From Siminovitchia terrae (GTDB taxonomy: Bacteria; Bacillota; Bacilli; Bacillales; Bacillaceae_C): 64,000 nt of DNA. The stretch is taken from NCBI RefSeq assembly GCF_003605405.2, contig NZ_QYTW02000001.1:246428-310427 (forward strand), given 5' to 3'. Within the stretch, counting starts at the first letter, position 1; each line of letters opens with the position of its first letter. The notes beneath the pieces are model-generated. The model had not been told where the DNA came from, made no database searches, and saw only the letters and a list, made by a program, of their open reading frames with translations. Of the stretch, positions 53,499-61,910 are shown piece by piece. A program made the position numbers and the translations under genes.

Positions 53499-54266
53499 TT
53501 AGCTGATGACTCCCCTGACAGGAACAATTTCTACATCATTCGCCTTCAATGCCGAAACAATCGTTTTAGCAAGCTCGGGGGCACCGGGCGTATCCCCATG
53601 GATACAAACTGTCTGTGCCTTGACAAGAGCCTCTTTTCCGTCATGAGTAATAACTTTTCCTTCTTTAACCATGCGTACAACCCGCTGGGCCATTTCATCA
53701 TAATCCTGAATTGACGGCCCCCTTCTAGTCAGCACGATTGATCCGCTTTCAGTATGCTCACGGTCTGAATATGTTTCAAGCGCAACCGGGATTCCCATTT
53801 TTTGTGCTTCTTCCCATACCTCAGAATGATTTAGGGCAAAAACGATTGTTTCTGGATTCACCTCATAAATAGCCTCCAAAACCGCCCGTGCAAGCTGCCT
53901 GTCTTCCATTGCTTTCATAAACAATGCCCCATGAGGCTTGCAATGCTGGATATCCACCTGCGCCGCTCTGGCAAATTCTCTTAGGGCTCCTGTCTGATAC
54001 GTGATATAGTCCTTCACCTCTTGAGCGGTACATGTCATATAACGACGCCCAAATCCAAGAAGATCGGGAAAGCCCGGGTGGGCTCCGATACCCACTCCAT
54101 GCTCTTTTGCTAGCTCAACGGTCCTTCTCATCACTTGCGGATCTCCGGCATGGAAACCGCAGGCAATATTGGCAGAGGTAATATACTTCATCATTTCTTC
54201 GTCATTGCCCAGCTCATAAAGAGCGAAGCTCTCACCCATATCACAGTTTAAATCCACTTTATACAT
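53499..54266 (-). CDS. pxpA: 5-oxoprolinase subunit A-like protein (PxpA, LamB/YcsF family)
   Basis: This 255-residue LamB/YcsF protein has VDLNCDMGESFALYELG at the start, ACGFHAGDPQVM, GVGIGAHPGFPDLLGFGRR, CKPHGALF and CIHGDTPGA. In PxpABC it takes the activated lactam from PxpBC and opens the ring, so for 5-oxoproline the product is glutamate. It is last in the operon pxpB-pxpC-accB-accC-pxpA, 8 bp after accC. Confidence 0.92.
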   Translation of the reverse strand: MYKVDLNCDMGESFALYELGNDEEMMKYITSANIACGFHAGDPQVMRRTVELAKEHGVGIGAHPGFPDLLGFGRRYMTCTAQEVKDYITYQTGALREFARAAQVDIQHCKPHGALFMKAMEDRQLARAVLEAIYEVNPETIVFALNHSEVWEEAQKMGIPVALETYSDREHTESGSIVLTRRGPSIQDYDEMAQRVVRMVKEGKVITHDGKEALVKAQTVCIHGDTPGAPELAKTIVSALKANDVEIVPVRGVIS

Positions 54267-54274
54267 TTCTTCAC

Positions 54275-55618
54275 CTACTTTCGTTGCTTCTGGAATTCAT
54301 CAAGAAACTTCGTTGTATACTCTCCTTTTTTAAAGCTCACATTTTCCAAGATGTCGTATAGCAATAACAGGTTGGTTGTGATGCCTTCAACCTTCAACTG
54401 TTCCAAGGCTTCTTTCATTTTCTCAATGGCTTGATTACGGTCCTCGCCATGAACGATGATTTTTCCGATCATTGGGTCATAAAATGGCGAGACCTGACTT
54501 CCTTCTTCAATAGCAAAATCAAGTCGGGCATTTTCTGGTAAAACCAATCGTTTGATTGTTCCAGGAGAAGGAAAATAAGTGTTTGGATCTTCAGCATACA
54601 GGCGGCATTCGATAGAGTGACCGTTCTTTGTGATATTCTGCTGTTGGAAGGGAAGTCTCTCTCCTGCAGCCAGCTGAAGTTGAAGTTCTACGAGATCCAA
54701 ACCAGTAATCTCCTCTGTGACAGGGTGCTCAACCTGAAGCCGCGTATTCATCTCAAGAAAGTAAAAGTTTTTCTCCCCGTCAAAAATGAATTCCATCGTA
54801 CCGACATTCGTATACTCAATATGCTGTACACCTCGGATTGCAGTCTGCAGTAGTTCTTCCCTTCGTTTTTCATCCAAATACGGCGAAGGGCTCTCCTCCA
54901 CAACTTTCTGGTTCCTTCGCTGGACTGAACACTCCCGTTCAAAAAGATGAATCACGTTTCCTTGCTTGTCCGCAGCAATTTGCACTTCGATATGACGAGG
55001 ATTACTAATCCATTTTTCCAAGAACAGATCTCCATCGCCAAAAAACGATTCGGCCTTCTGTTTTGTAGAATCGAAGGCTCTTGATAGTTCATCAGCATTA
55101 TGGACAAGCTGCATTCCTATGCCGCCCCCACCTGCACTAGCTTTTAACATAAGTGGATAACCGATTTCCTCAGCAAGACTCACAGCTTCTTCAATCGAAT
55201 TTAGGCGGCCTTCTGATCCAGGTACAACCGGAACCCCAGCCTTCTGCATCTGAGAGCGGGCTTCCAGCTTGCTTCCCATCAACTCGATCGACTTGGCTGT
55301 TGGTCCGATGAATGTGATTCCTTCTTCCTCACAACGGCGCACAAATGTGGCGTTTTCTGATAAAAATCCATAGCCTGGATGAATAGCGTCTGCATTTGTC
55401 TCCTTAGCGGCTTGGATAATGTTGTCAATATCAAGGTAGCTTTTCTTCGCCTGAGCCGGACCTACACAAACGGCAATTGTCGCTTCTTTAACGAACGGCA
55501 TCTCTGCATCCGCTTCCGAATAAACTGCAACAGTTTCTATGCCTAAACGCTGGCATGTCCGTATAATCCTGCGGGCAATTTCTCCTCTATTTGCTATTAA
55601 TACTCTTTTAAAAAACAC
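54275..55618 (-). CDS. Biotin carboxylase (AccC-like)
   Basis: The protein has the start FKRVLIANRGEIARRIIRTC, the ATP-grasp glycine loop KASAGGGGIGMQ near residue 163, and ECSVQRRNQKVVEESPSP, MNTRLQVEHPVTE and SIECRLYAEDP. It carboxylates biotin on the carrier with ATP and bicarbonate. The GTG at 55618 has AAGGAG at 8 bp; the frame opens two codons earlier. It is not beside fatty acid genes but between accB-like and pxpA genes, so it probably serves a special carboxylase rather than acetyl-CoA carboxylase. Confidence 0.93.
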   Translation of the reverse strand: MFFKRVLIANRGEIARRIIRTCQRLGIETVAVYSEADAEMPFVKEATIAVCVGPAQAKKSYLDIDNIIQAAKETNADAIHPGYGFLSENATFVRRCEEEGITFIGPTAKSIELMGSKLEARSQMQKAGVPVVPGSEGRLNSIEEAVSLAEEIGYPLMLKASAGGGGIGMQLVHNADELSRAFDSTKQKAESFFGDGDLFLEKWISNPRHIEVQIAADKQGNVIHLFERECSVQRRNQKVVEESPSPYLDEKRREELLQTAIRGVQHIEYTNVGTMEFIFDGEKNFYFLEMNTRLQVEHPVTEEITGLDLVELQLQLAAGERLPFQQQNITKNGHSIECRLYAEDPNTYFPSPGTIKRLVLPENARLDFAIEEGSQVSPFYDPMIGKIIVHGEDRNQAIEKMKEALEQLKVEGITTNLLLLYDILENVSFKKGEYTTKFLDEFQKQRK

Positions 55619-55652
55619 AGGCACTTCTCCTTTACAAAATCTAATTGATTAC

Positions 55653-55895
55653 TTATTTCAATATAGCGATTTCCTGTCCAGCGTCCAAAAGCTGCTCTTC
55701 ATCAACCAAAAACGAATCGATTACGCCATCTACTTCAGCTTTGATCTCATAGTAATTTTTCATGACCTCGACTAGCCCGATCACATCTCCCGCCTTGACT
55801 GAGTCTCCCTCATTAACAAATACATCTTGATCCGGGGATGGTTTTCTGTAAAATACTCCTGGAATAGGTGAAATAATTGTTTTGTTCTCTTCCAT
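55653..55895 (-). CDS. Biotin carboxyl carrier protein (single-domain, AccB-like)
   Basis: The 80-residue protein is just one biotinyl domain. The biotin lysine (K46) is in VEVMKNYYEIKAEVDG, with MKN in place of the usual MKM. It also has GDSVKAGDVIGLVE. It lacks the N-terminal extension of normal AccB. It lies 2 bp after pxpC and just before accC, so a complex with PxpBC and AccC is likely. Confidence 0.9.
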   Translation of the reverse strand: MEENKTIISPIPGVFYRKPSPDQDVFVNEGDSVKAGDVIGLVEVMKNYYEIKAEVDGVIDSFLVDEEQLLDAGQEIAILK

Positions 55896-55897
55896 TG

Positions 55898-56887
55898 TTA
55901 TGCCTCCTGTTGTTGCGATATAATTTGTTCTCTTATTTGCTTCATTTTGTCCTTCTCAGCTTTTCTTGCTTCAAGAGCCTCATCAATACCGACGGGGATA
56001 AAGCGTACTTTTTCATTCGTCTTCGCCTGAGCCATCTTGTTCAGATCCGGACTGATAATTGTAGCAATCGTCGCATATCCGCCTCCGGTAACAGCATCAT
56101 TTAACAAAGCAATCGGCTCGACACCATCCGGCACCTGAATGGAACCGATTGGATAACCCAAATCCACCACATTGGAAGGATTGCTTCCGGCTCCAAATGG
56201 CTGCTCTCTCTCCACGAAATCCAAGCGCTCTCCTTTGAAACGATAACCAACTCGGTTTGCTTCAGTTGTAATAGTCCAATCCAATGAAAAGAAACGTTCC
56301 TTACTTTCTTCAGTTAAGCGGTAGCTGCACAGCCCCACAACGACCCGGATTTCATGTCTTTTAGAAAATGTGGGAATTAGCTCATCAGGGACACGTGTTC
56401 CAACTTTTACTTCTCTTCTGATATCATCCCCGATTTTTAGCCCGTCGCCTGCTTGCAAAGCGCGCCCATCCAATCCACCTATGCCGCATAAAGTATAGGT
56501 AGCTCTTGATTCCATAATCACCGGGACATCGATACCGCCTTGTACTGCCAAATAGACCCTTGCTCCGCCTTTTACAAAATCAAAAGAGAGTGTATCGCCA
56601 GCTTTGATTGACAATGTTTCCCACATAGGAACTGGTTTCCCGTTGATTTTTGGCGGGATCTCTCCTCCAGTTAGCGCAATAACAGCATCCCTCTCAAATT
56701 CAAGAACAGGCCCCATATATGTAATTTCCAATGATGCTGCTCTATCATCATTTCCAACAAGAACATTACCCACTTTGTATGAAAATTGGTCCATTGCTCC
56801 AGAAGGAGGCATTCCCACTTCATAATATCCAATCCGCCCAACATCCTGAATGGTTGTTTGTAAACCCGGATTTTTCACTTTGATCAT
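55898..56887 (-). CDS. pxpC: 5-oxoprolinase subunit C-like protein (PxpC/carboxyltransferase family), pair 2
   Basis: This 329-residue protein has VKNPGLQTTIQDVGRIGYYEVGMPPSG at the start, PFGAGSNPSNVVDLGYPIGSIQVPDG and LLNDAVTGGGYATIA near the end. It is a paralogue of the protein at 39957. The fold is that of the carboxyltransferase domain of urea amidolyase. With the adjacent biotin carrier and carboxylase it could form a complete biotin-dependent carboxylase. Its start overlaps the pxpB stop by ATGA. Confidence 0.9.
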   Translation of the reverse strand: MIKVKNPGLQTTIQDVGRIGYYEVGMPPSGAMDQFSYKVGNVLVGNDDRAASLEITYMGPVLEFERDAVIALTGGEIPPKINGKPVPMWETLSIKAGDTLSFDFVKGGARVYLAVQGGIDVPVIMESRATYTLCGIGGLDGRALQAGDGLKIGDDIRREVKVGTRVPDELIPTFSKRHEIRVVVGLCSYRLTEESKERFFSLDWTITTEANRVGYRFKGERLDFVEREQPFGAGSNPSNVVDLGYPIGSIQVPDGVEPIALLNDAVTGGGYATIATIISPDLNKMAQAKTNEKVRFIPVGIDEALEARKAEKDKMKQIREQIISQQQEA

Positions 56888-57753
56888 GAGTATAACCTCC
56901 TTAGCACTTCTTCAGAAAACGTTTTCGGATTTTCGAGTACTTGTTTCGGAGTAAAAGTGATCTCCTTCGTTAAATAGCGAAACGTTCCATTCTCTACTTC
57001 TTCCCTAATGGAATCGTATTCTTCCCGCGTTACACTTCGGTATCTGAAGATGTCACCTTGTTTAGGAAATGTCATCGTATCCTGGAAGTCGTATAGCTTG
57101 CTGTCTTTTTCAAAAATTGGCGCGGCAGCAATTCCAAACAATTGGTAACCTCCGGCTCCATCTACCGGATAAATCACAGAGAAAGCCCCTCCAAGACCGA
57201 AAGCCCTTTCAGGTGTGAAAGTTCTTGGCCGGACATATTTCGGCGCTTCAATCTGCTGTTCACGCGGCACCATCTGATAACACCACGGAAGACCAGGTAC
57301 AAAACCGATCATTGTGACAAGATAGGGAGCCCCTGTCATGGCATCAATCAAAGCATCTGTTGAATCAAACCCATTGATTCGTGCAGTATATTCCAAATCC
57401 GTTGAATTGGGGTCCTGATGCCGGTCCCTGAACCGCATCAATGCCTCATGTGTCCATGGGTCTTCAAACAAAACTGGGACATCAACCATCCTTGAAGATA
57501 ATTCAAAATCATCAATAGATGTCGTCTGCTCCAACTCTTTCAGTTTTGAAATCAGCTTGTCCGGATGAATTTTTTCAGGTTCAAATCGAACCATATAAGA
57601 AGCATTCGAAGGGCAAATATCTAATATGCCTGAAAGCTGCTCCTCCTTTAATTGTTTTGTGATAGCCATCGCCTGGAAGTTCACTTCTAGGCTCATCTCT
57701 TCTGCCAGTTCGACAAAAATAAACTCATCTCCGCCATATTCGTAACGTGTCAT
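56884..57753 (-). CDS. pxpB: 5-oxoprolinase subunit B-like protein (PxpB/KipI family), pair 2
   Basis: This 289-residue protein is a paralogue of the protein at 40936, with YLVTMIGFVPGLPWCYQM, APKYVRPRTFTPERAFGLGGAFSVIYPVDGAGGYQLFG. The ATG at 57753 follows AGAGGTGA; the frame opens six codons earlier. It is first in the pxpB-pxpC-accB-accC-pxpA operon and is preceded by a sigma54-type promoter. Confidence 0.9.
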   Translation of the reverse strand: MTRYEYGGDEFIFVELAEEMSLEVNFQAMAITKQLKEEQLSGILDICPSNASYMVRFEPEKIHPDKLISKLKELEQTTSIDDFELSSRMVDVPVLFEDPWTHEALMRFRDRHQDPNSTDLEYTARINGFDSTDALIDAMTGAPYLVTMIGFVPGLPWCYQMVPREQQIEAPKYVRPRTFTPERAFGLGGAFSVIYPVDGAGGYQLFGIAAAPIFEKDSKLYDFQDTMTFPKQGDIFRYRSVTREEYDSIREEVENGTFRYLTKEITFTPKQVLENPKTFSEEVLRRLYS

Positions 57754-57795
57754 TAGCCATTCACCTCTCATTTACTCTATATTGTTATCTACATC

Positions 57796-57812
57796 GCAAT
57801 ATTCATGCCAAC
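57796..57812 (-). promoter_or_regulatory. Sigma54 (-24/-12) promoter of the pxp-acc operon
   Basis: On the minus strand TTGGCATGAATATTGCGA has GG and GC separated by exactly 10 bp, close to the YTGGCACG-N4-TTGC consensus. Transcription would start near 57784, about 30 bp upstream of the pxpB start. The window encodes a sigma54 activator next to the paralogous pxpBC pair. Confidence 0.78.
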
Positions 57813-57860
57813 AACGAAAAGTGTTATTCTTTCATATTTCTCCTCTCTTCCACCCACAAA

Positions 57861-57900
57861 TATTTCAAAAATGAAATTTATCTTTTTCATTTTTGAAATA
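57861..57900. promoter_or_regulatory. 40-bp palindrome, probable upstream activating site
   Basis: Two perfect 16-bp arms, TATTTCAAAAATGAAA and its complement, flank an 8-bp centre. Each arm is itself a TTTCA-N4-TGAAA inverted repeat, giving two similar sites 24 bp apart. The site lies about 75-115 bp upstream of the predicted sigma54 start, the usual place for an activator to bind. Confidence 0.65.
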
Positions 57901-57916
57901 ACAGATTCGGTAAAAC

Positions 57917-57950
57917 AAAAAAAGCCCGAAAATCAAACTGACCTCCGGGC
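57917..57950 (-). terminator. Terminator upstream of the pxp operon (end of the methyltransferase pseudogene)
   Basis: On the minus strand GCCCGGAGGTCAGTTTGATT with TTCGGGC ends in TTTTTTTGTTTT. It lies 30 bp past the pseudogene stop. Confidence 0.75.
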
Positions 57951-57980
57951 ATAGTTTAGATATTACTAACCGTTTTGATA

Positions 57981-58575
57981 TCATTCATTTCGCATGACAT
58001 ATCCCCCCTGCAAAAAACCCGGCAGAAAAAAACGGGTTATTTTCGTAAAGCCAGCTTTTACCAGGAACTGCTCAATTTGATCTTCAGGAAAAAAAGGGAT
58101 TTTCATGACGTTTCTGTTTACCATCTCATCGACTCTGGATACTTCATACCCAGCATCCAGCCAAAAGTTTTCCAGACGTTTAATCTATTTTAAAGCTCAG
58201 CATTATCACGGTCACCATAAGCACTGACGAGTACAAACGGTGCTCCATGCTTCAAATGCCCCTTAATGCTCTTTAACAGCTTTAACTTCTCTTGTTCACC
58301 ATCAATGAAGTGAAGAACCAGGATACAACTGGCTGCATCGAATTTCGATTCGGACGGCAACAGGCCGTCAATCGTTCCCCGAATCAATCGGACACGGTTT
58401 TCCAATCCCAGCTTCACTAATTTATTTTCCGCAATCTGTAGTATCTCATCAGTAGGGTCGACTCTGGTGAACGTCTATTTTGGATTAGACGGCCCCCATG
58501 CAGCAAGCTCATTTCTACCACCCGCGCCAATCACAAGAAGTGCTGGTGCTTTTTCATCCATTTGATCTCGGAAAT
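57981..58575 (-). pseudogene. Class I SAM-dependent methyltransferase pseudogene
   Basis: Readable pieces are PALLVIGAGGRNELAAWGP, then VDPTDEILQIAENKLVKLGLENRVRLIRG, FDAASCILVLHFIDG, and after a shift DAGYEVSRVDEMVNRNVMKIPFFP to GGYVMRNE-stop. A TAG at 58475-58477 stands where a tryptophan (TGG) is expected. A TAA interrupts after DNAEL near 58193, and one base is missing in KTF(W)LDAG near 58168. No good start is left. Function was probably a small-molecule methyltransferase. Confidence 0.82.
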
Positions 58576-58929
58576 ATGATTGAATCATTGAGAATAATGC
58601 ATCATTTGCAGGGAGATTCAAGTGTTATTTTCATAGACAAGTTCCATTTGCGAATTATGCTTATGTTTTCAATCATTATGTGTCGCCTCTATTATTTGAT
58701 ATTTCTTAGTATGAAAACCCCTATTTGTTCGTTTTTTTGAAAGCTTTCACAAACAGCAACTTTAGCCAATATCCTCGGTCTTATTAAGCCATACAAGCGT
58801 TGGAGAGAATAGTAAGAGTAAACATGATTAGAGGGAAGCTCGCTTTTCATAATCCTACATAAAAAATTTTTTATAAAAAATGAACTTTTTTCATTTATCA
58901 TTTCTCTTATAGATAAGTGAGGTGAGGGC

Positions 58930-59457
58930 ATGAATGCAAGTCGGTTGGTAAAAATGGCAAAAAAGGGAGATAAGGAAGCACTGCTTCAATTAATCATGGC
59001 AGAAAAGGATGCTTATTACAGGCTTGCTTTAACTTACATGAAAAATGAGCATGATGCGATGGATGCCATGGAGGAAATGATCCTAATATTATACGAAAAA
59101 ATTGAACACCTAAAAAAAGCTGAGGCTTTTTACAGCTGGAGCAAAACGATATTAGTGAACCTTTGTAAATCCATGCTCATCAAGCAAAAGAAAGTGATCC
59201 TGCTTGAGAGTATGCCCGATGGACAACATTCGTACCAGTTTCCCTATATAAGCAGTGAACAACGTTTGGATATCCAGCAAATGCTTGGACATCTAAACGA
59301 AAATCAAAGAGAAACCATCCAGTTGAAATATTTACATGATCTTGATTACGAAACAATAGCTGAAATAACCGATGTTTCGATCGGTACTGCCAAATCGAGG
59401 ATTTTCGAAGGCTTGAAAAAACTGAGGGAACTTTTCGGGGGTGATTCAAATGAATGA
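58930..59457 (+). CDS. ECF-type RNA polymerase sigma factor (second)
   Basis: This 175-residue protein has region 2 around HDAMDAMEEMILILYEKIEHL and FYSWSKTILVNLCKSM, and region 4 around LNENQRETIQLKYLHDLDYETIAEITDVSIGTAKSRIFEGLKKL. AGGTGAGG precedes the ATG. Its overlap (ATGAATGA) with the anti-sigma gene gives translational coupling. It is a distant relative of the one at 33565. Upstream 58741-58929 contains a TGAACTTTT-like -35, too weak to call as a promoter. Confidence 0.92.
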   Translation: MNASRLVKMAKKGDKEALLQLIMAEKDAYYRLALTYMKNEHDAMDAMEEMILILYEKIEHLKKAEAFYSWSKTILVNLCKSMLIKQKKVILLESMPDGQHSYQFPYISSEQRLDIQQMLGHLNENQRETIQLKYLHDLDYETIAEITDVSIGTAKSRIFEGLKKLRELFGGDSNE

Positions 59458-60733
59458 TATTGAAAAACAGCTGAATGAAGAAAAAAGACGCCTGAGCACC
59501 ATTACTGCACCAGAAGAATTGGAAGCAAGGCTAAAAAAAGCTTTACATTCTGCCCCACCAAAAAGATTGAAGCGCTCTCCTCTTCTGAAACTGGCAATCA
59601 TATCTCTGATTTTTATCGTTGCTACCGGATACCAATTTAATGCATTAGCGTATTATGGAAAAAAGCTGCTTGGGTTCGATGAAGTGATGAGCGGGACTTT
59701 AAAGGAGCTGAACGACAAAGGGATGGGACAAGTCATTGAAAAAAAGACTGCTCTTGATGATGGAACAGATTTTACTATCAATGGAATCATAACAGATTCC
59801 AACCAGCTCGTGATGTATTATACATTAAGCAACCAAAAGGGATTGGATGATGACACAAGCGACCTTTTTCAACCCTCAGCGATTACCGGATTTTTGACAG
59901 ATTCCAATGTGGAGAGCAATACATTTATGCTCAGTTATGACGGGACTGAGATTAAGGGGACGATGTCATTTGAACCTGTCAGCCCTTTTTCAAAAAAATT
60001 GACGTTGCACTACTGGGATATGAACAAAGAGCAGATGAAGGAAAAGAGCATTTCCTTTCCCTATAAACCAAACAAAGCAATGCAGGTGGAGCTGAAACAA
60101 AAGATAAATAAAACGATAAAAGTTGATAAAGGGACGATTAGCTTCGATTCGATTACAGCCTCTCCTACCTTGACAGTAATAAAAGGGAAAATGAACGTTG
60201 AAAACTTTGACAGAGTCCATACCTCACTGGACGGCATAGAATTAATCGCCAATGGATCACCGGTGCAAATGGTGGGAGGCGGATATCAATCTGCTTTACT
60301 TGGAAGCAAATTTGATGTTCGATTTGAGGCATTGCCCAAAAAGCTTGATTCACTGGAGCTCGTTGTGAAACATTTCGCCGGATACAAGATACTTGGAGAG
60401 AAGATAAAACTTGATTCCTCAAAAAATGAGCCGGTCACAATCGGTGGAAAGGAAATGATTATTCAAGAGGTCAAGCTCACTTCGGAAGGCTTGGAAATTA
60501 CGATTGCGACAGATGACGATGTCATGCTTGATGGCGTGTCTATCGAAACGAAAAGTGGAAACGTTCCTTTATCAACTACCATGAATCAAACCGAGGCAGA
60601 ACAAGAGGATGGGAGCATCATGAAGGTACGGACTCTGCTATTCAAGTCGAAAACCGAACCGGAGTCACTATTAATAGAAGGAATGCATTATATGAAACGC
60701 TATGACCAAAAAATTGAAATTCCTGTAAAATAG
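59450..60733 (+). CDS. DUF4179-domain membrane protein, probable anti-sigma factor
   Basis: The cytoplasmic part is short (residues 1-40) and, unlike the first pair's protein, has no cysteine zinc finger. One membrane helix lies near residues 44-64 (LLKLAIISLIFIVATGYQFNALAYYG). The rest is an extracellular DUF4179-type beta-rich domain (ALDDGTDFTINGIITDSNQLVMYYTLSN). The ATG at 59450 lies inside the end of the sigma gene with GGGGGTG upstream. It should restrain the sigma factor and release it on an envelope signal. Confidence 0.85.
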   Translation: MNDIEKQLNEEKRRLSTITAPEELEARLKKALHSAPPKRLKRSPLLKLAIISLIFIVATGYQFNALAYYGKKLLGFDEVMSGTLKELNDKGMGQVIEKKTALDDGTDFTINGIITDSNQLVMYYTLSNQKGLDDDTSDLFQPSAITGFLTDSNVESNTFMLSYDGTEIKGTMSFEPVSPFSKKLTLHYWDMNKEQMKEKSISFPYKPNKAMQVELKQKINKTIKVDKGTISFDSITASPTLTVIKGKMNVENFDRVHTSLDGIELIANGSPVQMVGGGYQSALLGSKFDVRFEALPKKLDSLELVVKHFAGYKILGEKIKLDSSKNEPVTIGGKEMIIQEVKLTSEGLEITIATDDDVMLDGVSIETKSGNVPLSTTMNQTEAEQEDGSIMKVRTLLFKSKTEPESLLIEGMHYMKRYDQKIEIPVK

Positions 60734-60784
60734 ATACCCTTGGAGCAAAGGTTGTGCTAGTGAGCTTAAGATTTATCAATCTCG

Positions 60785-60864
60785 TGCGGGTTCGCGCAAT
60801 AAACCGTTGAACCCGCATAATTTACGTATAGAGTGCAATTTAATGATGACCGGTGTACACTCTA
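60785..60864. other. Two stem-loops after the anti-sigma gene
   Basis: TGCGGGTTC/GAACCCGCA (60785-60817) and TAGAGTG/CACTCTA (60828-60864) are perfect short stems without a U-run. They may end or stabilise the message. The rest of 60734-60932 holds no gene. Confidence 0.45.
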
Positions 60865-60932
60865 TCATTAAAGTTCTCCCCAAAAAAACTCAATGATTGG
60901 TTTTTACATTTATATGATGAAATTATCAATTT

Positions 60933-61067
60933 CCTCTGAAACCTGTGGCATCCGCCGGAGGCTTTAACTTTATTCAGCGGGGTTTAAACCCCCACTGAAT
61001 GGAATACCAATATGCATTCATCTCACCACTTACAGATGTGGGAGATTTCTGCTGAATGAAGTTAAAA
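60933..61067 (+). repeat. Dispersed structured repeat, copy F (partial)
   Basis: The CCTCTGAAACCTGTGG module, terminal repeats TTTAACTTTATTCAGC and GCTGAATGAAGTTAAA and the inner GGGGTTTAAACCCCC hairpin are present; the left CAAATGCGCC module is missing. Its right 38 bp overlap the end of the permease gene. Confidence 0.87.
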
Positions 61068-61896
61068 TAAGCCAAACGAAAACAACTGACACTACCAATG
61101 TGGCCACCATGACTATCGGCAGCGAAACCATTAATGAATTCACTAGGAACACAATAATCGTCTGGACAGCAATGGCCGCTATGATCAGGCACATCAAAAA
61201 ATTCAACGTTTTTTCGCTTATTAATGCAGTTAACTTTCCTCCGATCAGCGCACCAATAATACCACTGATTCCAAGCGGTACTATGACATCCACTCGGACA
61301 TATTCCCAGCTCAATTTTCCCAAAATAGTTCCTACACAAAGCATCCCGCCTACAACCATACCAGTGCCGACGGCCTGCCTGACAGTTAAACGGAATAACC
61401 GCAGGAAGATCGGCATGTATAGAAATCCGGCTGCAACACCAATCATGCCTCCAACTGCCCCAACGATTATGCTGAGAGAAATTGCAGTGAAATACGGAAA
61501 TCTGCCTTCTGCATCAAGTTTCTTTCCGCTGCTAGGTAAAATGATCGTTATTGCAGCTAACAGCGCAAAAAAGGCAAAAATTCCTTGCAGGACATTGTCG
61601 TTGAATGAGTTGGCCATCAAAGATGAAATTAAGCTGGACATCACGGCAGGTATACCAAAGTATACGACAATTTTATTGACAACAAGTTTTTGCAGCCAAA
61701 AATAGACCGCTCCTGATATTGTTGTAAAGAGGGTGTAAAAAGCAGTTGTTGTGACAATCTGTTTCATATCCAATTTCAATTGGAAAATGGCCGATATCAA
61801 GATCAGCATGCTCGTAACAATAATGCTCCCACCAACCGACACCATGCCTGAGATGATTCCCGAAAATAAACCGATCAAAAATGCTAAAATCCACAT
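61030..61896 (-). CDS. TauE/SafE-family anion permease
   Basis: This 288-residue protein has about eight membrane segments in two similar halves (FLIGLFSGIISGMVSVGGSI and GAVGGMIGVAAGFLYMPIFLRL), as in TauE/SafE sulfite or organosulfonate exporters. The last dozen residues (ILTSFSRNLPHL) and the stop codon are encoded by repeat copy F, so the original C-terminus was replaced. The molybdate-type regulator lies just upstream on the same strand, so the cargo may be an oxyanion; that is inference. Confidence 0.85.
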   Translation of the reverse strand: MWILAFLIGLFSGIISGMVSVGGSIIVTSMLILISAIFQLKLDMKQIVTTTAFYTLFTTISGAVYFWLQKLVVNKIVVYFGIPAVMSSLISSLMANSFNDNVLQGIFAFFALLAAITIILPSSGKKLDAEGRFPYFTAISLSIIVGAVGGMIGVAAGFLYMPIFLRLFRLTVRQAVGTGMVVGGMLCVGTILGKLSWEYVRVDVIVPLGISGIIGALIGGKLTALISEKTLNFLMCLIIAAIAVQTIIVFLVNSLMVSLPIVMVATLVVSVVFVWLILTSFSRNLPHL

Positions 61897-61910
61897 GAAA
61901 ATCCCCCAAT

